A DNA stretch of 64,000 bases from Chryseobacterium sp. JAH (GCF_001507335.1 NZ_LMAH01000007.1:1-64000), one strand, 5' to 3'. Positions 9,468-19,189 are shown, numbered from the stretch's first letter. Notes: generated by a model not told the origin, from the letters alone. Translations and numbers: made by a program.

Positions 9468-9707
9468 ATGTCAGACATTGCATCAAGAGTAAAAGCTATC
9501 ATCGCTGATAAGCTTGACGTTGAAGAAACAGAGGTAACTCCAGAGGCTAGCTTCACAAATGATTTAGGAGCTGACTCACTTGATACCGTTGAGTTAATCA
9601 TGGAATTTGAAAAAGAATTTAACATTCAAATCCCTGATGACCAAGCAGAAAAAATTACTACTGTAGGGCACGCTATTGCTTATATTGAAGAAGTAGTAAA
9701 TAAATAA
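9468..9707 (+). CDS. acpP: Acyl carrier protein
   Basis: A 79-residue acidic helical protein with the phosphopantetheine attachment motif GADSLDTVE (Ser37). It carries growing acyl chains in fatty-acid synthesis. Length and sequence match canonical AcpP throughout. It is the first gene of a compact run with fabF, rnc, an IPExxxVDY gene and pyk, and the order acpP-fabF-rnc is widely conserved. The promoter at 9428-9435 precedes it. Confidence 0.98.
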   Translation: MSDIASRVKAIIADKLDVEETEVTPEASFTNDLGADSLDTVELIMEFEKEFNIQIPDDQAEKITTVGHAIAYIEEVVNK

Positions 9708-9738
9708 TATTCTTCAACAAAGAAAATTTAGAAAGTTT

Positions 9739-10983
9739 ATGGAATTAAAAAGAGTAGTTGTAACCGGTTTTGGCGCCTTAACACCCATCGGTAATAATGC
9801 GAATGAATACTGGGAAAGCCTGTTAAAAGGTGAGAGCGGAGCCGCTCCGATTACTCTTTTTGATGCCACAAACTTCAAAACAAGATTTGCTTGTGAGGTG
9901 AAAAACTTCGACCCATTGGATCATTTCGATAAGAAAGACGCCAAAAAAATGGATCGTAACACTCAACTTGGTATGGTAGCTGCCCGAGAGGCAGTTGCTC
10001 ATTCAAGGATTATGGAAGACAATGTAGATAAACACAGAGTCGGAGTTATCTGGGGATCTGGAATTGGTGGCTTAGAAACTTTTGAAACTGAGGTTTTAGG
10101 ATGGGCAAACACTGACATTCCAAGATTTAATCCATTTTTTATTCCAAAAATGATTGCGGACATTACACCGGGACATATCTCTATAGAGTATGGTTTCCAC
10201 GGTCCCAATTATACTACTGTTTCTGCTTGTGCATCATCTGCAAACGCATTGATTGATTCCAAAATGCTGATCCAGCTTGGAAAGGCAGACGTTATTGTTT
10301 GCGGAGGCTCAGAAGCTGCCGTTACAGCAAGTGGCGTTGGCGGTTTCAATGCAATGATGGCACTTTCGACAAGAAATGATGATCCTCTTACTGCTTCAAG
10401 ACCTTTTGACAAAGACAGAGATGGTTTTGTATTGGGTGAAGGTGCAGGAGCAATCATTCTTGAAGAATATGAACACGCTGTAAAGCGCGGTGCAACAATA
10501 TATGCAGAATTATTGGGTGGTGGTATGAGTGCAGATGCACATCATATGACAGCACCACATCCTGAAGGTTTAGGAGCTTACTTAGTAATGAAAAATTGCT
10601 TGGAAGATGCCGGATTAACTGCTGATGAAGTAGACCATATCAACATGCATGGTACCTCTACTCCATTAGGAGATTTCGCAGAATCTAGCGCAATATCAAA
10701 ATTATTTGGTGAGCACGCTTACGACATTCAGATTAATTCTACAAAATCAATGACAGGTCACCTTTTGGGTGCTGCCGGAGTTATTGAAGCTATTGCTGCT
10801 TTGGGAACTATTATTCACGGTATTGTTCCTCCTACTATCAATCATTTTACAGATGATGAAAAAATCGATAGCCGATTAAATTTCACATTCAATAAAGCGG
10901 TTAAAAAAGATGTGAAAGTAGCTATGAGTAACACTTTCGGGTTTGGTGGGCACAACGCTTGCGTTCTATTCAAGAAAATCTAA
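9739..10983 (+). CDS. fabF: 3-oxoacyl-ACP synthase II
   Basis: A 414-residue beta-ketoacyl-ACP synthase. The catalytic triad is visible as Cys164 (VSACASSANA), His304 (MHGTSTPLGD) and His341 (TKSMTGHLLGAAG), with Lys336 in the same conserved motif. It condenses malonyl-ACP with acyl-ACP to elongate fatty acids in the cytoplasm. It lies 31 bases after acpP and 10 before rnc. C-H-H chemistry and placement next to acpP support FabF rather than FabH. Confidence 0.97.
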   Translation: MELKRVVVTGFGALTPIGNNANEYWESLLKGESGAAPITLFDATNFKTRFACEVKNFDPLDHFDKKDAKKMDRNTQLGMVAAREAVAHSRIMEDNVDKHRVGVIWGSGIGGLETFETEVLGWANTDIPRFNPFFIPKMIADITPGHISIEYGFHGPNYTTVSACASSANALIDSKMLIQLGKADVIVCGGSEAAVTASGVGGFNAMMALSTRNDDPLTASRPFDKDRDGFVLGEGAGAIILEEYEHAVKRGATIYAELLGGGMSADAHHMTAPHPEGLGAYLVMKNCLEDAGLTADEVDHINMHGTSTPLGDFAESSAISKLFGEHAYDIQINSTKSMTGHLLGAAGVIEAIAALGTIIHGIVPPTINHFTDDEKIDSRLNFTFNKAVKKDVKVAMSNTFGFGGHNACVLFKKI

Positions 10984-10993
10984 TTATTACTGA

Positions 10994-11758
10994 ATGGAGT
11001 TACAGAAATACTTTTCTAAATTCCTTCTCAAACAAAGAAAAAAAGTATTAACGGAAAGAGATTATTTCCTGAGTATTGAGCTTAATAAAATTTTAGGCTT
11101 ACCTGTTCAGAATATTAACTTTTACCGCGAAGCTTTTTCTATTAAAAATTCTTCTAAAAATCAAGACAGTAACTACGAAAGACTTGAGTTTTTGGGAGAT
11201 TCTGTTTTGGGTACAATTGTTTCATGTCATTTGTTCAGCACTTATCCTAAGGGTAACGAAGGATATATGACACAGATGAAATCTAAAATTGTAAATAGGA
11301 AGAATCTGAATAAATTAGGAGAAGATTTAAAACTTACCGATCTTTTACAAAAAAATAACAATTCTGCTGCTTTAGGAGAAAATATCTCAGGAAATCTCTT
11401 CGAAGCACTAGTGGGAGCTGTTTACCTTGACTTTCAATACGATACATGCAAAAAAATCGTACTGGAAAGACTTCTTACGCCTTCAGAAATCAACAAGCTT
11501 GAAAATAAAATTGTGAGCTACAAAGGTCTTCTGCTGGAATGGAGTCAAAAGAAAAAGCTCAACATCAAGTACGAAACTTGTGAAGAAATTCAGGTGAACA
11601 AGAGTATTGTTTTCCGGTGTCACGTGTGGTTAGGTGATGAAAAAATTGCCAATGCTACCGAAACTTCAAAAAAGAAAGCTGAAGAAAAAGCGGCACAGAG
11701 AGCATTTTATATTTTAAATAAAAAAGAAAATATACTTGGAAATCCAAAAACTGTATGA
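10994..11758 (+). CDS. rnc: Ribonuclease III
   Basis: A 254-residue protein. The RNase III signature YERLEFLGDSVLG is at about residues 65-77 and the second acidic motif is NLFEALVGAVYLD, which together supply the metal-binding acidic residues. A double-stranded RNA-binding domain follows from about residue 175, starting near YKGLLLEWSQ and including the lysine-rich ETSKKKAEEKAAQRA. It processes rRNA precursors and other structured RNAs. The final 23 bases overlap the next gene. Confidence 0.95.
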   Translation: MELQKYFSKFLLKQRKKVLTERDYFLSIELNKILGLPVQNINFYREAFSIKNSSKNQDSNYERLEFLGDSVLGTIVSCHLFSTYPKGNEGYMTQMKSKIVNRKNLNKLGEDLKLTDLLQKNNNSAALGENISGNLFEALVGAVYLDFQYDTCKKIVLERLLTPSEINKLENKIVSYKGLLLEWSQKKKLNIKYETCEEIQVNKSIVFRCHVWLGDEKIANATETSKKKAEEKAAQRAFYILNKKENILGNPKTV

Positions 11759-12209
11759 TCTTGGCGATATAGAATTTGAAGATATTACCATAGGATTGGT
11801 AAGATTAGCTAAAAATATACCCGATCACGAGTTTTTTTTTAAAATAAATCAAAGTAATGATCTTACATTTTCCAGAATTAAAGATCTTGTATTTCACGGT
11901 GTTTACTACGATTATTATTTTCCGAGATTCGAAGCATATCACAAGTTTACAAAGACTTGCTTCACTTTTATTTCAAACAAATCTTCAGAAAGTAAACTAA
12001 AAAAGTTACAAACTGAGCTCTTCTCAGAAGAAGAAAACATTAAATTTTTATTAAATAATCAGGTAGAAGTAGAATATATTCTGCACAGTCCGGAACAATT
12101 CACTGATTTTTCCGTAATTTTGCTGCCTGAAAATCTTGTGTTTCCAATTCAAGATTACAATCTGAGTTCTGAAGAAGAACTATATCAAATAATACAGTAT
12201 TATGAATAA
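11736..12209 (+). CDS. IPExxxVDY-family protein of unknown function
   Basis: A 157-residue cytoplasmic protein that by sequence and position belongs to the Bacteroidetes-restricted IPExxxVDY family found between rnc and pyk. No ATG gives a sensible N-terminus: the frame begins at a TTG at 11736, inside the end of rnc, giving MEIQKLYDLGDIEFED. The other end overlaps pyk by eight bases, so translation of all three genes is probably coupled. No catalytic motif is seen. Confidence 0.8.
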   Translation: MEIQKLYDLGDIEFEDITIGLVRLAKNIPDHEFFFKINQSNDLTFSRIKDLVFHGVYYDYYFPRFEAYHKFTKTCFTFISNKSSESKLKKLQTELFSEEENIKFLLNNQVEVEYILHSPEQFTDFSVILLPENLVFPIQDYNLSSEEELYQIIQYYE

Positions 12210-13647
12210 GTATTTAAAGAAGACAAAAATTATCGCAACGCTTGGACCCGCTTCCTCTTCAAAGGAAGTAATGTTAGGATTGATGAAAGCTGGTGTTGAC
12301 GTATTTAGAATAAATTTTTCACACGCAGATTACGACTTGGTTCGTACCAATATTCAAAGCATCAGAGAACTTAATAAAGAATACGGGTTTTCCGTTGGTA
12401 TTCTAGCCGATTTACAGGGACCAAAATTGAGAGTTGGTGTTGTAAAAGAAGGTTCATATCTTAATCCAGGTGATGTTTTAACATTTACAAATGAAAAGAT
12501 TGAAGGAGATTCTACAAAAGTTTACATGACGTATCAACAATTTCCTCAAGATGTAAATGTTGGGGAAAGAATTTTGATTGATGATGGTAAATTGGTTTTA
12601 GAAGTACTTGAAACCAACAAAATAGATACGGTAAGAGCTAAAACAATTCAAGGTGGACCCTTGAGCTCTAAAAAAGGAGTTAATCTTCCAAACACCAATG
12701 TTTCGCTTCCTGCACTGACAGAAAAAGACATTTTGGACGCCAATTTCATGCTTGACATGGAGGTTGACTGGATTGCGCTATCATTTGTACGTCATGCACA
12801 AGATATCATCGATTTGAAAGAATTGATGTCCAAGCATCCAAAAGGTAAATTGAAAACACCGATCATTGCAAAAATTGAAAAGCCGGAAGGAGTGAAAAAT
12901 ATTGATCAGATTCTCTTGGAGTGTGATGCAATTATGGTGGCTCGTGGAGATCTTGGTGTAGAAGTTCCTATGGAGGAAGTTCCTGCGATTCAGAAAACAT
13001 TGGTTGAGAAAGCAAGATTCTATTCTAAACCGGTAATTATCGCTACTCAAATGATGGAAACGATGATCAACAGCTTAACTCCGACAAGGGCTGAAGTAAA
13101 TGACGTTGCCAACTCAGTACTTGATGGTGCCGATGCGGTAATGCTTTCAGGGGAGACTTCTGTGGGAAGATATCCTATTCAGGTAGTTGAAAATATGGCG
13201 AAAATTGTTCAGAATATTGAGAAGACGAATTTTTACCAACATAAAAATGAACCAATCGAAAAGGACTTCAACTGTATCGACGAAAGATTTATTACGAACA
13301 GAGTTTGTCTTGCAGCAGTAAGAATTGCTAAGAGCACGAATGTTTCTGCGATCGTTACTCTAACAAATTCAGGTTATACAGCGTTTCAGATTTCTGCTCA
13401 CAGACCGAATTCTCACATTATTGTTTACAGCTCAAACAGGAGAGTAATCACGATGCTGAATTTACTTTGGGGAGTTCGTGCTTACCATTATGATATGAAC
13501 AAATCTACTGATGAAACAATTATTCAGGTGAATATGTTGACCCATAATCACGGTTATATTGAGACTGGAGATTTTGTCATCAACATCAATGCAACACCAT
13601 CTTACGAAGGCGGAAAAACAAATACTTTGAGATTAACAACGATTTAA
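12202..13647 (+). CDS. pyk: Pyruvate kinase
   Basis: A 481-residue pyruvate kinase. The N-terminus has KTKIIATLGPASS and the substrate-binding FRINFSHAD; the catalytic-site lysine and metal-binding Glu lie in IIAKIEKPEGVKN; the family signature is MVARGDLGVEVPMEEVP; the C-terminal allosteric domain starts near residue 350. It makes ATP and pyruvate from phosphoenolpyruvate. It ends the acpP operon, and a perfect palindromic terminator follows at 13669. Confidence 0.97.
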   Translation: MNKYLKKTKIIATLGPASSSKEVMLGLMKAGVDVFRINFSHADYDLVRTNIQSIRELNKEYGFSVGILADLQGPKLRVGVVKEGSYLNPGDVLTFTNEKIEGDSTKVYMTYQQFPQDVNVGERILIDDGKLVLEVLETNKIDTVRAKTIQGGPLSSKKGVNLPNTNVSLPALTEKDILDANFMLDMEVDWIALSFVRHAQDIIDLKELMSKHPKGKLKTPIIAKIEKPEGVKNIDQILLECDAIMVARGDLGVEVPMEEVPAIQKTLVEKARFYSKPVIIATQMMETMINSLTPTRAEVNDVANSVLDGADAVMLSGETSVGRYPIQVVENMAKIVQNIEKTNFYQHKNEPIEKDFNCIDERFITNRVCLAAVRIAKSTNVSAIVTLTNSGYTAFQISAHRPNSHIIVYSSNRRVITMLNLLWGVRAYHYDMNKSTDETIIQVNMLTHNHGYIETGDFVININATPSYEGGKTNTLRLTTI

Positions 13648-13668
13648 TCCTAATGACATAAAGCAAAA

Positions 13669-13696
13669 ACTCCCGAGAATTCTCGGGAGTTTTTTG
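13669..13696. terminator. Bidirectional intrinsic terminator
   Basis: A perfect 22-base palindrome (ACTCCCGAGA mirrored) at 13669-13690 with A-rich left and T-rich right flanks. It serves pyk on the plus strand and the thioredoxin-like gene on the minus strand. Confidence 0.9.
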
Positions 13697-14263
13697 TTAT
13701 TTCTTTTCCAGTAATGGCAAAACAATTCTTTTGATTGTAGAAGTATCATCCTTCCATTGAGGGTATTCTTTATTATCTTTCCAATTGGTTACCAATTGCA
13801 CTTCTCCGGAATTATTTAAAACGATATACTTCGACATATCCGTAATAACCTCATATTGACTCGGCGTGATTTCTTTTACAAAATCTTTATATTTTCTACC
13901 GTTTTTCTTTTCTCTATCTTTTAAAATAACAATCTTCGCCTCGGGATAATCTTTAAGTACATAATCTACTGCACTTTTTATTCTTTCACTTCCTTCATTA
14001 TCCATAAGAAGAACATACGAGTCGACGTTGTAAAATTTTTCAATCTTCTTAAAATTCGGCAGGTGGTAAAGACAAGGCTGGCACCAGCTGGCAAAAGTGA
14101 AAAAAATCGTATTTCTTTTATCTGAGTTTTTTGCTAAACACTTTAAATCCTCAGTACCTACTTTATAAATATTGAAGTCAGATTTTTTCAACCCACACTT
14201 TTCTTCTTGAGAGAAGGCATTCTGTGCAATGATAATTCCAACTAGAATAACAAATTTTTTCAT
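13697..14263 (-). CDS. Secreted thioredoxin-fold protein
   Basis: A 188-residue protein with a signal peptide (ends NAFSQ). A thioredoxin-like fold is marked by FFTFASWCQPCLYHLPNF at about residues 55-72, with the redox pair in WCQPC. It resembles TlpA/ResA-type periplasmic thiol oxidoreductases that reduce or shuffle disulfides on exported proteins. It stands alone between the pyk terminator and the dehydrogenase gene, so its partner is unknown. Confidence 0.75.
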   Translation of the reverse strand: MKKFVILVGIIIAQNAFSQEEKCGLKKSDFNIYKVGTEDLKCLAKNSDKRNTIFFTFASWCQPCLYHLPNFKKIEKFYNVDSYVLLMDNEGSERIKSAVDYVLKDYPEAKIVILKDREKKNGRKYKDFVKEITPSQYEVITDMSKYIVLNNSGEVQLVTNWKDNKEYPQWKDDTSTIKRIVLPLLEKK

Positions 14264-14329
14264 ATATTAATTTAAATATTACTGAAAAATAGCTAATTAA
14301 ATCTAAAAGTCAGGAATTAAATTAAAGAA

Positions 14330-15622
14330 TTATTTCCCTAAAATAGTCTTCGCCGTAACAAACTCTTTTAAAGCCAATAATGAAAGCTCTGTTCCATATC
14401 CTGAGGTCTTTGTTCCCCCAAATGGGAAACGTGGGTCAGAACTGGTCATTCTGTTGATATTTACCGTTCCGGATTCTAATCCATCAATGAAAAATTGCTT
14501 ACGCTCTGTATTTTTAGTCCAGACTGAATTTGAAAGTCCAAAAGGAATATCATTTGCCATTTCAAGCGCTTCATCATCATTCTCAGCAATCATCAACATT
14601 CCTAAAGGTCCAAATAATTCTTCCTGTAAAATAGGATTTCCTTTTTTCACACTGATTAATCCCGGCTTGAATTCGTTATCAGAAATTCTTTCCAAAGGAA
14701 TAATAGCTTCTGCACCATTATCCAAAGCTTTTTGATATTGCTTTTCTAAATCATCTGCCAAATCCGGTCTTGCCATTCCTCCCAATTTAGTCTCTTTATT
14801 CATAGGGTCTGCAGGGACGTATTCTTTGTATTCTTCAATAAATTTTGGTAAGAAGTCATATTCAACGTCTTTCTGAATGATAAATCTTTTTGCCGCAACA
14901 CACGTCTGTCCACAGTTTTGAAGTCTTGCCAAAGCACCTACTTTTGCTGCCTCGTCTAAATCTGCATCATCCAAAACAATAAAAGCATCACTTCCTCCCA
15001 ATTCAAGCAAAGATTTCTTGATTTTCTGTCCGGCAATTGATGCCACTTCAGCCCCTGCTTTTTCGCTTCCGGTAAGGCTTACTCCTTTTACAGTCGGATG
15101 TTCAAGAATTTCTTTCACTTCTTTGTGTCCAACTTCTAGATTTTGAAAAACACCTTCTGGAAAGCCTGCCTCAGCAAATATTTTTTCAATTGTATTTCCG
15201 CTTCCGAAACAGATTGAAGCGTGCTTCAGAACCACTGTATTGCCTGCTAAAATTGCAGGCGTTGCAAATCTTAAAACCTGCCAGAAAGGAAAATTCCAGG
15301 GCATGACACCAAGAATAACACCTTTCGGAACGTAATGAATTTCAGAAATTTTATATTCAGATTCTATTTTTTCGGGTTGTAAAACGTCGGCGGCTTCCGC
15401 ATAATAATTCATCATCAACGCACATTTTTCTACTTCTGAAATAGCCTGTGAAATGGGTTTATTCATTTCTTTGGTAATGATGGTGCCAAATTCTTCTGCT
15501 TTTGCTTTAAATAATTCTGCAGCTTTTGCAATGAGTTTTTGTCTTTCTGCAAAAGACACTTTTTTCCACTCTGTAAAAGCTTTATCTGCCTTAATGAGTT
15601 TACTTTCGATTAATTGTTCCAT
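14330..15622 (-). CDS. NAD(P)-dependent aldehyde dehydrogenase, succinate-semialdehyde type
   Basis: A 430-residue aldehyde dehydrogenase. Landmarks are GVMPWNFPFWQ (cofactor-binding region), GVSLTGSEKAGAEVA (Rossmann glycine motif), LLELGGSDAFIVLDDAD (general-base Glu) and CGQTCVAAKRF (catalytic Cys). The closest family pattern is the short-form succinate-semialdehyde dehydrogenase, which oxidises succinate semialdehyde to succinate. It lacks about 20 residues at the N-terminus (the INPATGE-like lead of longer homologues), and an in-frame TGA just upstream of the ATG excludes a longer start. No GABA-pathway gene is next to it, so the exact substrate is uncertain. Confidence 0.88.
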   Translation of the reverse strand: MEQLIESKLIKADKAFTEWKKVSFAERQKLIAKAAELFKAKAEEFGTIITKEMNKPISQAISEVEKCALMMNYYAEAADVLQPEKIESEYKISEIHYVPKGVILGVMPWNFPFWQVLRFATPAILAGNTVVLKHASICFGSGNTIEKIFAEAGFPEGVFQNLEVGHKEVKEILEHPTVKGVSLTGSEKAGAEVASIAGQKIKKSLLELGGSDAFIVLDDADLDEAAKVGALARLQNCGQTCVAAKRFIIQKDVEYDFLPKFIEEYKEYVPADPMNKETKLGGMARPDLADDLEKQYQKALDNGAEAIIPLERISDNEFKPGLISVKKGNPILQEELFGPLGMLMIAENDDEALEMANDIPFGLSNSVWTKNTERKQFFIDGLESGTVNINRMTSSDPRFPFGGTKTSGYGTELSLLALKEFVTAKTILGK

Positions 15623-15749
15623 GTTGTAATTTCATTTAAAAAATTCAAAAATGAATTTTCTGCTTTTGGATAAAGCATGAGTAAGGCAACAAAATATGTT
15701 CCTTCGTTATATTAAAAAAATGATAATCTCTATTGACTTAATTAGTCAT

Positions 15750-16664
15750 TTAGATCATCAGCCATTCATTCACCAAGCTCGCTGCTAACCTCGCTGTTCT
15801 CTCCTGAATATCATATTGAGGATTAACTTCTGCAACATCCAGTGCAATGAGCTTTTCACTCTTCAGAATATGTTTATAGAAATGCATAAAAGCTGCATCT
15901 GTAAACAAACCGTTATAAGCAGCGGCAGAAACTCCAGGCGCGATTGAGGCATTGAAGACATCCATACAGATCGTCAAATAAAGAACATCAACCGAGTCTA
16001 TCAATTCTGTTATTCGCTCATACACTGAAGGAAGATTTTCAAAAAACAGTTCGTCTGCTAAGATGTACTTCATTCCGAGTTGATGCGCTGTATCGAATAG
16101 TTTTAAGGTATTTGAATTTCGTTGAATCCCAATATGCAGCGTATGGTTATTTTCTTCCTGTGCAAGCTGCCAAAATCCTGTTCCCGAGCTTGCACCGATT
16201 CCTTCTTCCGGTTTACGGTTGTCAAAATGAGCATCGATATTGATGATTCCAACTTTTTTATCCGGAAAAGCATTTCTAATGCCAGAATAATGGGCAAAAG
16301 TGACTTCATGACCACCACCCAATACCAGAGATTTTGCTCCTTTAGCCAAAACCTGAGCAACATTTTCTGCAAGGGCATTTTGAGCTTTTTCTAACTCTCC
16401 GTCTTCGCAAGTGACATTTCCAAAATCAAGCATCGAAAAATCCGGCAAGATCACTGGGAAATTGGCCATGTTTTTTCTGATAATGTCTGGTGCGTCTTTC
16501 GCTCCTACTCTCCCTTTATTTCTTTTAACGCCTTCATCTACAGCAAAACCATGTAAAACGAAATCATTAGTTATAATAAGATCATGATTTTCTGCTTCCT
16601 GCACACGCTGAAAAAGTCTGTGAAACAATGGTTCTTCTCCATCTAATCTTCCTTGCCAGATCAT
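15750..16664 (-). CDS. hutG: Formimidoylglutamase (arginase/agmatinase superfamily)
   Basis: A 304-residue ureohydrolase. The metal ligands of the di-manganese site are visible in LGGGHEVTFAHYSG, INIDAHFDNR and CMDVFNASIAPGVSAAA. Formimidoylglutamase hydrolyses N-formimidoyl-glutamate to glutamate and formamide in the histidine pathway. The assignment over arginase rests on hutI two genes upstream in the same direction. A DUF695-like gene separates them, and all three are packed within a few bases. Genes for histidase and urocanase are not in this window. Confidence 0.87.
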   Translation of the reverse strand: MIWQGRLDGEEPLFHRLFQRVQEAENHDLIITNDFVLHGFAVDEGVKRNKGRVGAKDAPDIIRKNMANFPVILPDFSMLDFGNVTCEDGELEKAQNALAENVAQVLAKGAKSLVLGGGHEVTFAHYSGIRNAFPDKKVGIINIDAHFDNRKPEEGIGASSGTGFWQLAQEENNHTLHIGIQRNSNTLKLFDTAHQLGMKYILADELFFENLPSVYERITELIDSVDVLYLTICMDVFNASIAPGVSAAAYNGLFTDAAFMHFYKHILKSEKLIALDVAEVNPQYDIQERTARLAASLVNEWLMI

Positions 16665-16669
16665 AATTT

Positions 16670-17779
16670 TTATTTATTTTGATTGATATTATAGCGTTCG
16701 AAACTTTGCCAGTATTTGTCTTTGTAAATTTCTACTGACATTTTATATTCTGGATGACTGTGTATTATTCTTGAAAAAACTTTAGATGGCTCTCTGAAAT
16801 CTTTGCTTGCAAAATACGTTTCTTTTACATTATCTGCATTTTCTCTGCCAATGTACAAATGTCCGTTCTCACTCTTAAGTTCTTCAATCAGCTTTTCTTC
16901 TATTTCGGTTAATCGTTCGTAGTCACGTTTTTCAGGCAGTCCATTGTTACTTTTTCCATCGTATTGTATTTTCAGTACTGAAACCCATGGATAAGAAGCT
17001 TTAGAATCATATTCTAAGAGTGAAGTATTTATCGCAGCAATGAGTGGCAGACCATTTTGCAACCTTGCTTCAAAAATTGAAAATTTCTCATCCTTATCGT
17101 AATTTTTTATGTTTTTATATTTTTCGGTAAATTCTCTTTCCCGCCACAGCAAGAAATCTTTAAGCTTAGTCACAGGGATTACTTCTTGATTGGCTTTTTT
17201 TTCACCGATAACATTAAATGTATCAATCTGTGTTGCAAAATTGAGCTCACCTAAAAAATTATCCAAAAAGATACAAACTCCATTGACTACAGAATTTCTA
17301 TTTTCTTCAGTCAGGCCTTCATATACAAAAGTGATATCAATCTCGTCCGGATAACCTTCTATTTCATTGGCATAGAAAAAAATATTGTCAGTGGTAAACT
17401 CATAACCTTCCATCTTTATTCCACTTTCAAGATTCATTTCGGATTTTAAAGCTGTAAATTTCCAGTTTTTTAATTTTGGAGCAGCCCCGATAAGTTCTTC
17501 AACAAAAACAATATTTTTAATTTCTCCTTCTGCAGTAATGATCAATTCTACTGTAGAATCATCGCACATCCCTGTAAGAAAAGAAAAACCTTCATTGATG
17601 TTGTGAAGTTTTGGGGAGATAATATTAAAAAAATCTTTCTCAATATCTATATGATCTTTTACAACTTGATAAAATTCATTCTCTTTCGTTAAAAACCAAT
17701 TCCAGAAATCCTGATAGGTCAGAAGTTCCCGATCTCCATATTTATCTTTTTTACCGAAAACTTTATCAAACAATCCCAT
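16670..17779 (-). CDS. DUF695-like protein of unknown function
   Basis: A 369-residue protein with no signal peptide, acidic and probably cytoplasmic. It starts MGLFDKVFGKKDKYGD. The C-terminal third (YPWVSVLKIQYD, then LPEKRDYERLTEIEEKLIEEL) resembles the DUF695 domain, and residues about 20-190 look like a separate alpha/beta region. It lies one base after hutI and five before hutG, so it is almost certainly co-transcribed with them. Whether it acts in histidine breakdown is unknown; no catalytic signature is visible. Confidence 0.65.
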   Translation of the reverse strand: MGLFDKVFGKKDKYGDRELLTYQDFWNWFLTKENEFYQVVKDHIDIEKDFFNIISPKLHNINEGFSFLTGMCDDSTVELIITAEGEIKNIVFVEELIGAAPKLKNWKFTALKSEMNLESGIKMEGYEFTTDNIFFYANEIEGYPDEIDITFVYEGLTEENRNSVVNGVCIFLDNFLGELNFATQIDTFNVIGEKKANQEVIPVTKLKDFLLWREREFTEKYKNIKNYDKDEKFSIFEARLQNGLPLIAAINTSLLEYDSKASYPWVSVLKIQYDGKSNNGLPEKRDYERLTEIEEKLIEELKSENGHLYIGRENADNVKETYFASKDFREPSKVFSRIIHSHPEYKMSVEIYKDKYWQSFERYNINQNK

Positions 17780-17780
17780 C

Positions 17781-19007
17781 TTATATTATTTTTGATCCAT
17801 CAATAAAAACATTCTCAGCCTTCAGACTTCCCTGCTTGTATAATATGTTTTGGAAATTATCCGTTTTATAAGTTACAAAATCTGCTTTCAAATCTTTTTC
17901 CAGCCTCCCCCTGTCTTCCAGACCAAGTGCAAATGCTGAACGGAAAGTCATTCCAGCCAAAACTTCAGCAGTTGTTAGCTTTTCATACGTTGCTAAAATT
18001 GATGCCTGAGTAATTAAATTTCCCATTGGGGCCGAACCAGGATTCCAATCACTGGCTATTGCCAAAATTGCGCCCGCATCCAATAATTTTCGTGCCGGGG
18101 TCAACTTTTCACCCAAACCTAAACTTGCGCCAGGCAAAGCTGTTGCAACAGTATCTGACTGTGCTAAAAACTCAATATCTTCATCAATAGTCGCCTCTAA
18201 ATGATCGGCTGATTGTGCACCTACTTCAACAGCAATCCTCGAGCTGCCCGGCGTAAATTGGTCGGCATGAACCGTAATTTCAAAACCTAAGTCCTTAGTT
18301 TTAAGTAAAAACTCTTTACTTTCTTCAGGTTGAAATGCTGACTTTTCAATAAAAATATCAACCCTATTAGCCAATTTTTCTTCTTTTACTTTTGGTAAAA
18401 TTTCATCTAAGACATACTCTAAATAGGCTTTATTATCTCCCTCAAAATCTCTGGGCTTCAGGTGTGCAGAGAGACAGGTAGAAACTAATGTTGCCTTTGT
18501 CTGAGATTGCGCTTTTTTAATGATTCGAAGCATTTTTAATTCGTTTTCTGCATCAAGACCGTAACCGCTTTTCACTTCAATGGTTGTGATTCCTAAAGAA
18601 ATCAAAATATTAATTCTCTCTAACAAAGTTTTTAATAATTCTTCTTCAGAAGCATTTCTGGTATGTTGCACAGAACTCCAGATTCCGCCACCGCTTTCTG
18701 CAATTTCAAGATAGGTTTTCCCGGCATTTCGCATGGCAAAATCATTGGCACGGTTTCCTCCAAAACAAATATGAGTGTGAGAATCTACAAAAGCAGGGAG
18801 AACGATTTGTTTACCTTCAATTATTTCAATTTCTATATTCTGATTTTCTGATTTTAAGGTTTCAAATTTTCCTACTTTTAGAATTTTGTGATTATCCACT
18901 AAAATTCCTCCATCAACAATAACTTCTAGTTGTTCGTCTGAAAGTTTTCCTCTTAAGGAAAGATTGGCAAGTGTAACCACCTGCGTGAAAGGTCCAATTA
19001 ATTTCAT
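17781..19007 (-). CDS. hutI: Imidazolonepropionase
   Basis: A 408-residue amidohydrolase. Metal-binding DSHTHICFGG is at about residue 75, followed by the substrate-binding region ESGGGIWSSVQHTR, TIEVKSGYGLD, VHADQF, and the final metal ligand in ASDWNPGSAP. It opens the imidazolone ring of imidazolone-5-propionate to give N-formimidoyl-glutamate, the substrate of the hutG product encoded two genes downstream. A -7 element (TAATTTTG) lies at 19066-19073, about 60 bases upstream. Confidence 0.95.
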   Translation of the reverse strand: MKLIGPFTQVVTLANLSLRGKLSDEQLEVIVDGGILVDNHKILKVGKFETLKSENQNIEIEIIEGKQIVLPAFVDSHTHICFGGNRANDFAMRNAGKTYLEIAESGGGIWSSVQHTRNASEEELLKTLLERINILISLGITTIEVKSGYGLDAENELKMLRIIKKAQSQTKATLVSTCLSAHLKPRDFEGDNKAYLEYVLDEILPKVKEEKLANRVDIFIEKSAFQPEESKEFLLKTKDLGFEITVHADQFTPGSSRIAVEVGAQSADHLEATIDEDIEFLAQSDTVATALPGASLGLGEKLTPARKLLDAGAILAIASDWNPGSAPMGNLITQASILATYEKLTTAEVLAGMTFRSAFALGLEDRGRLEKDLKADFVTYKTDNFQNILYKQGSLKAENVFIDGSKII

Positions 19008-19065
19008 TAAATTACGGTTAAGTTTGAGGTTGTGGCCGAAACCGCAACGCTGAAATTTTCTCTCT

Positions 19066-19073
19066 CAAAATTA
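19066..19073 (-). promoter_or_regulatory. -7 element of hut operon promoter (TAATTTTG)
   Basis: The minus strand matches TAnnTTTG about 60 bases upstream of the hutI start, in the divergent region shared with ruvB. Confidence 0.5.
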
Positions 19074-19189
19074 CTCAAAATATATCAATTTCCTAAATCA
19101 TGTCTCTACAGAACTGTAACCGTTGCACAACCTTAGAACTCAGCCTCAAATTTTCCTCAATCTCAGTCTCAGCCTAAACCTAAATTTGT

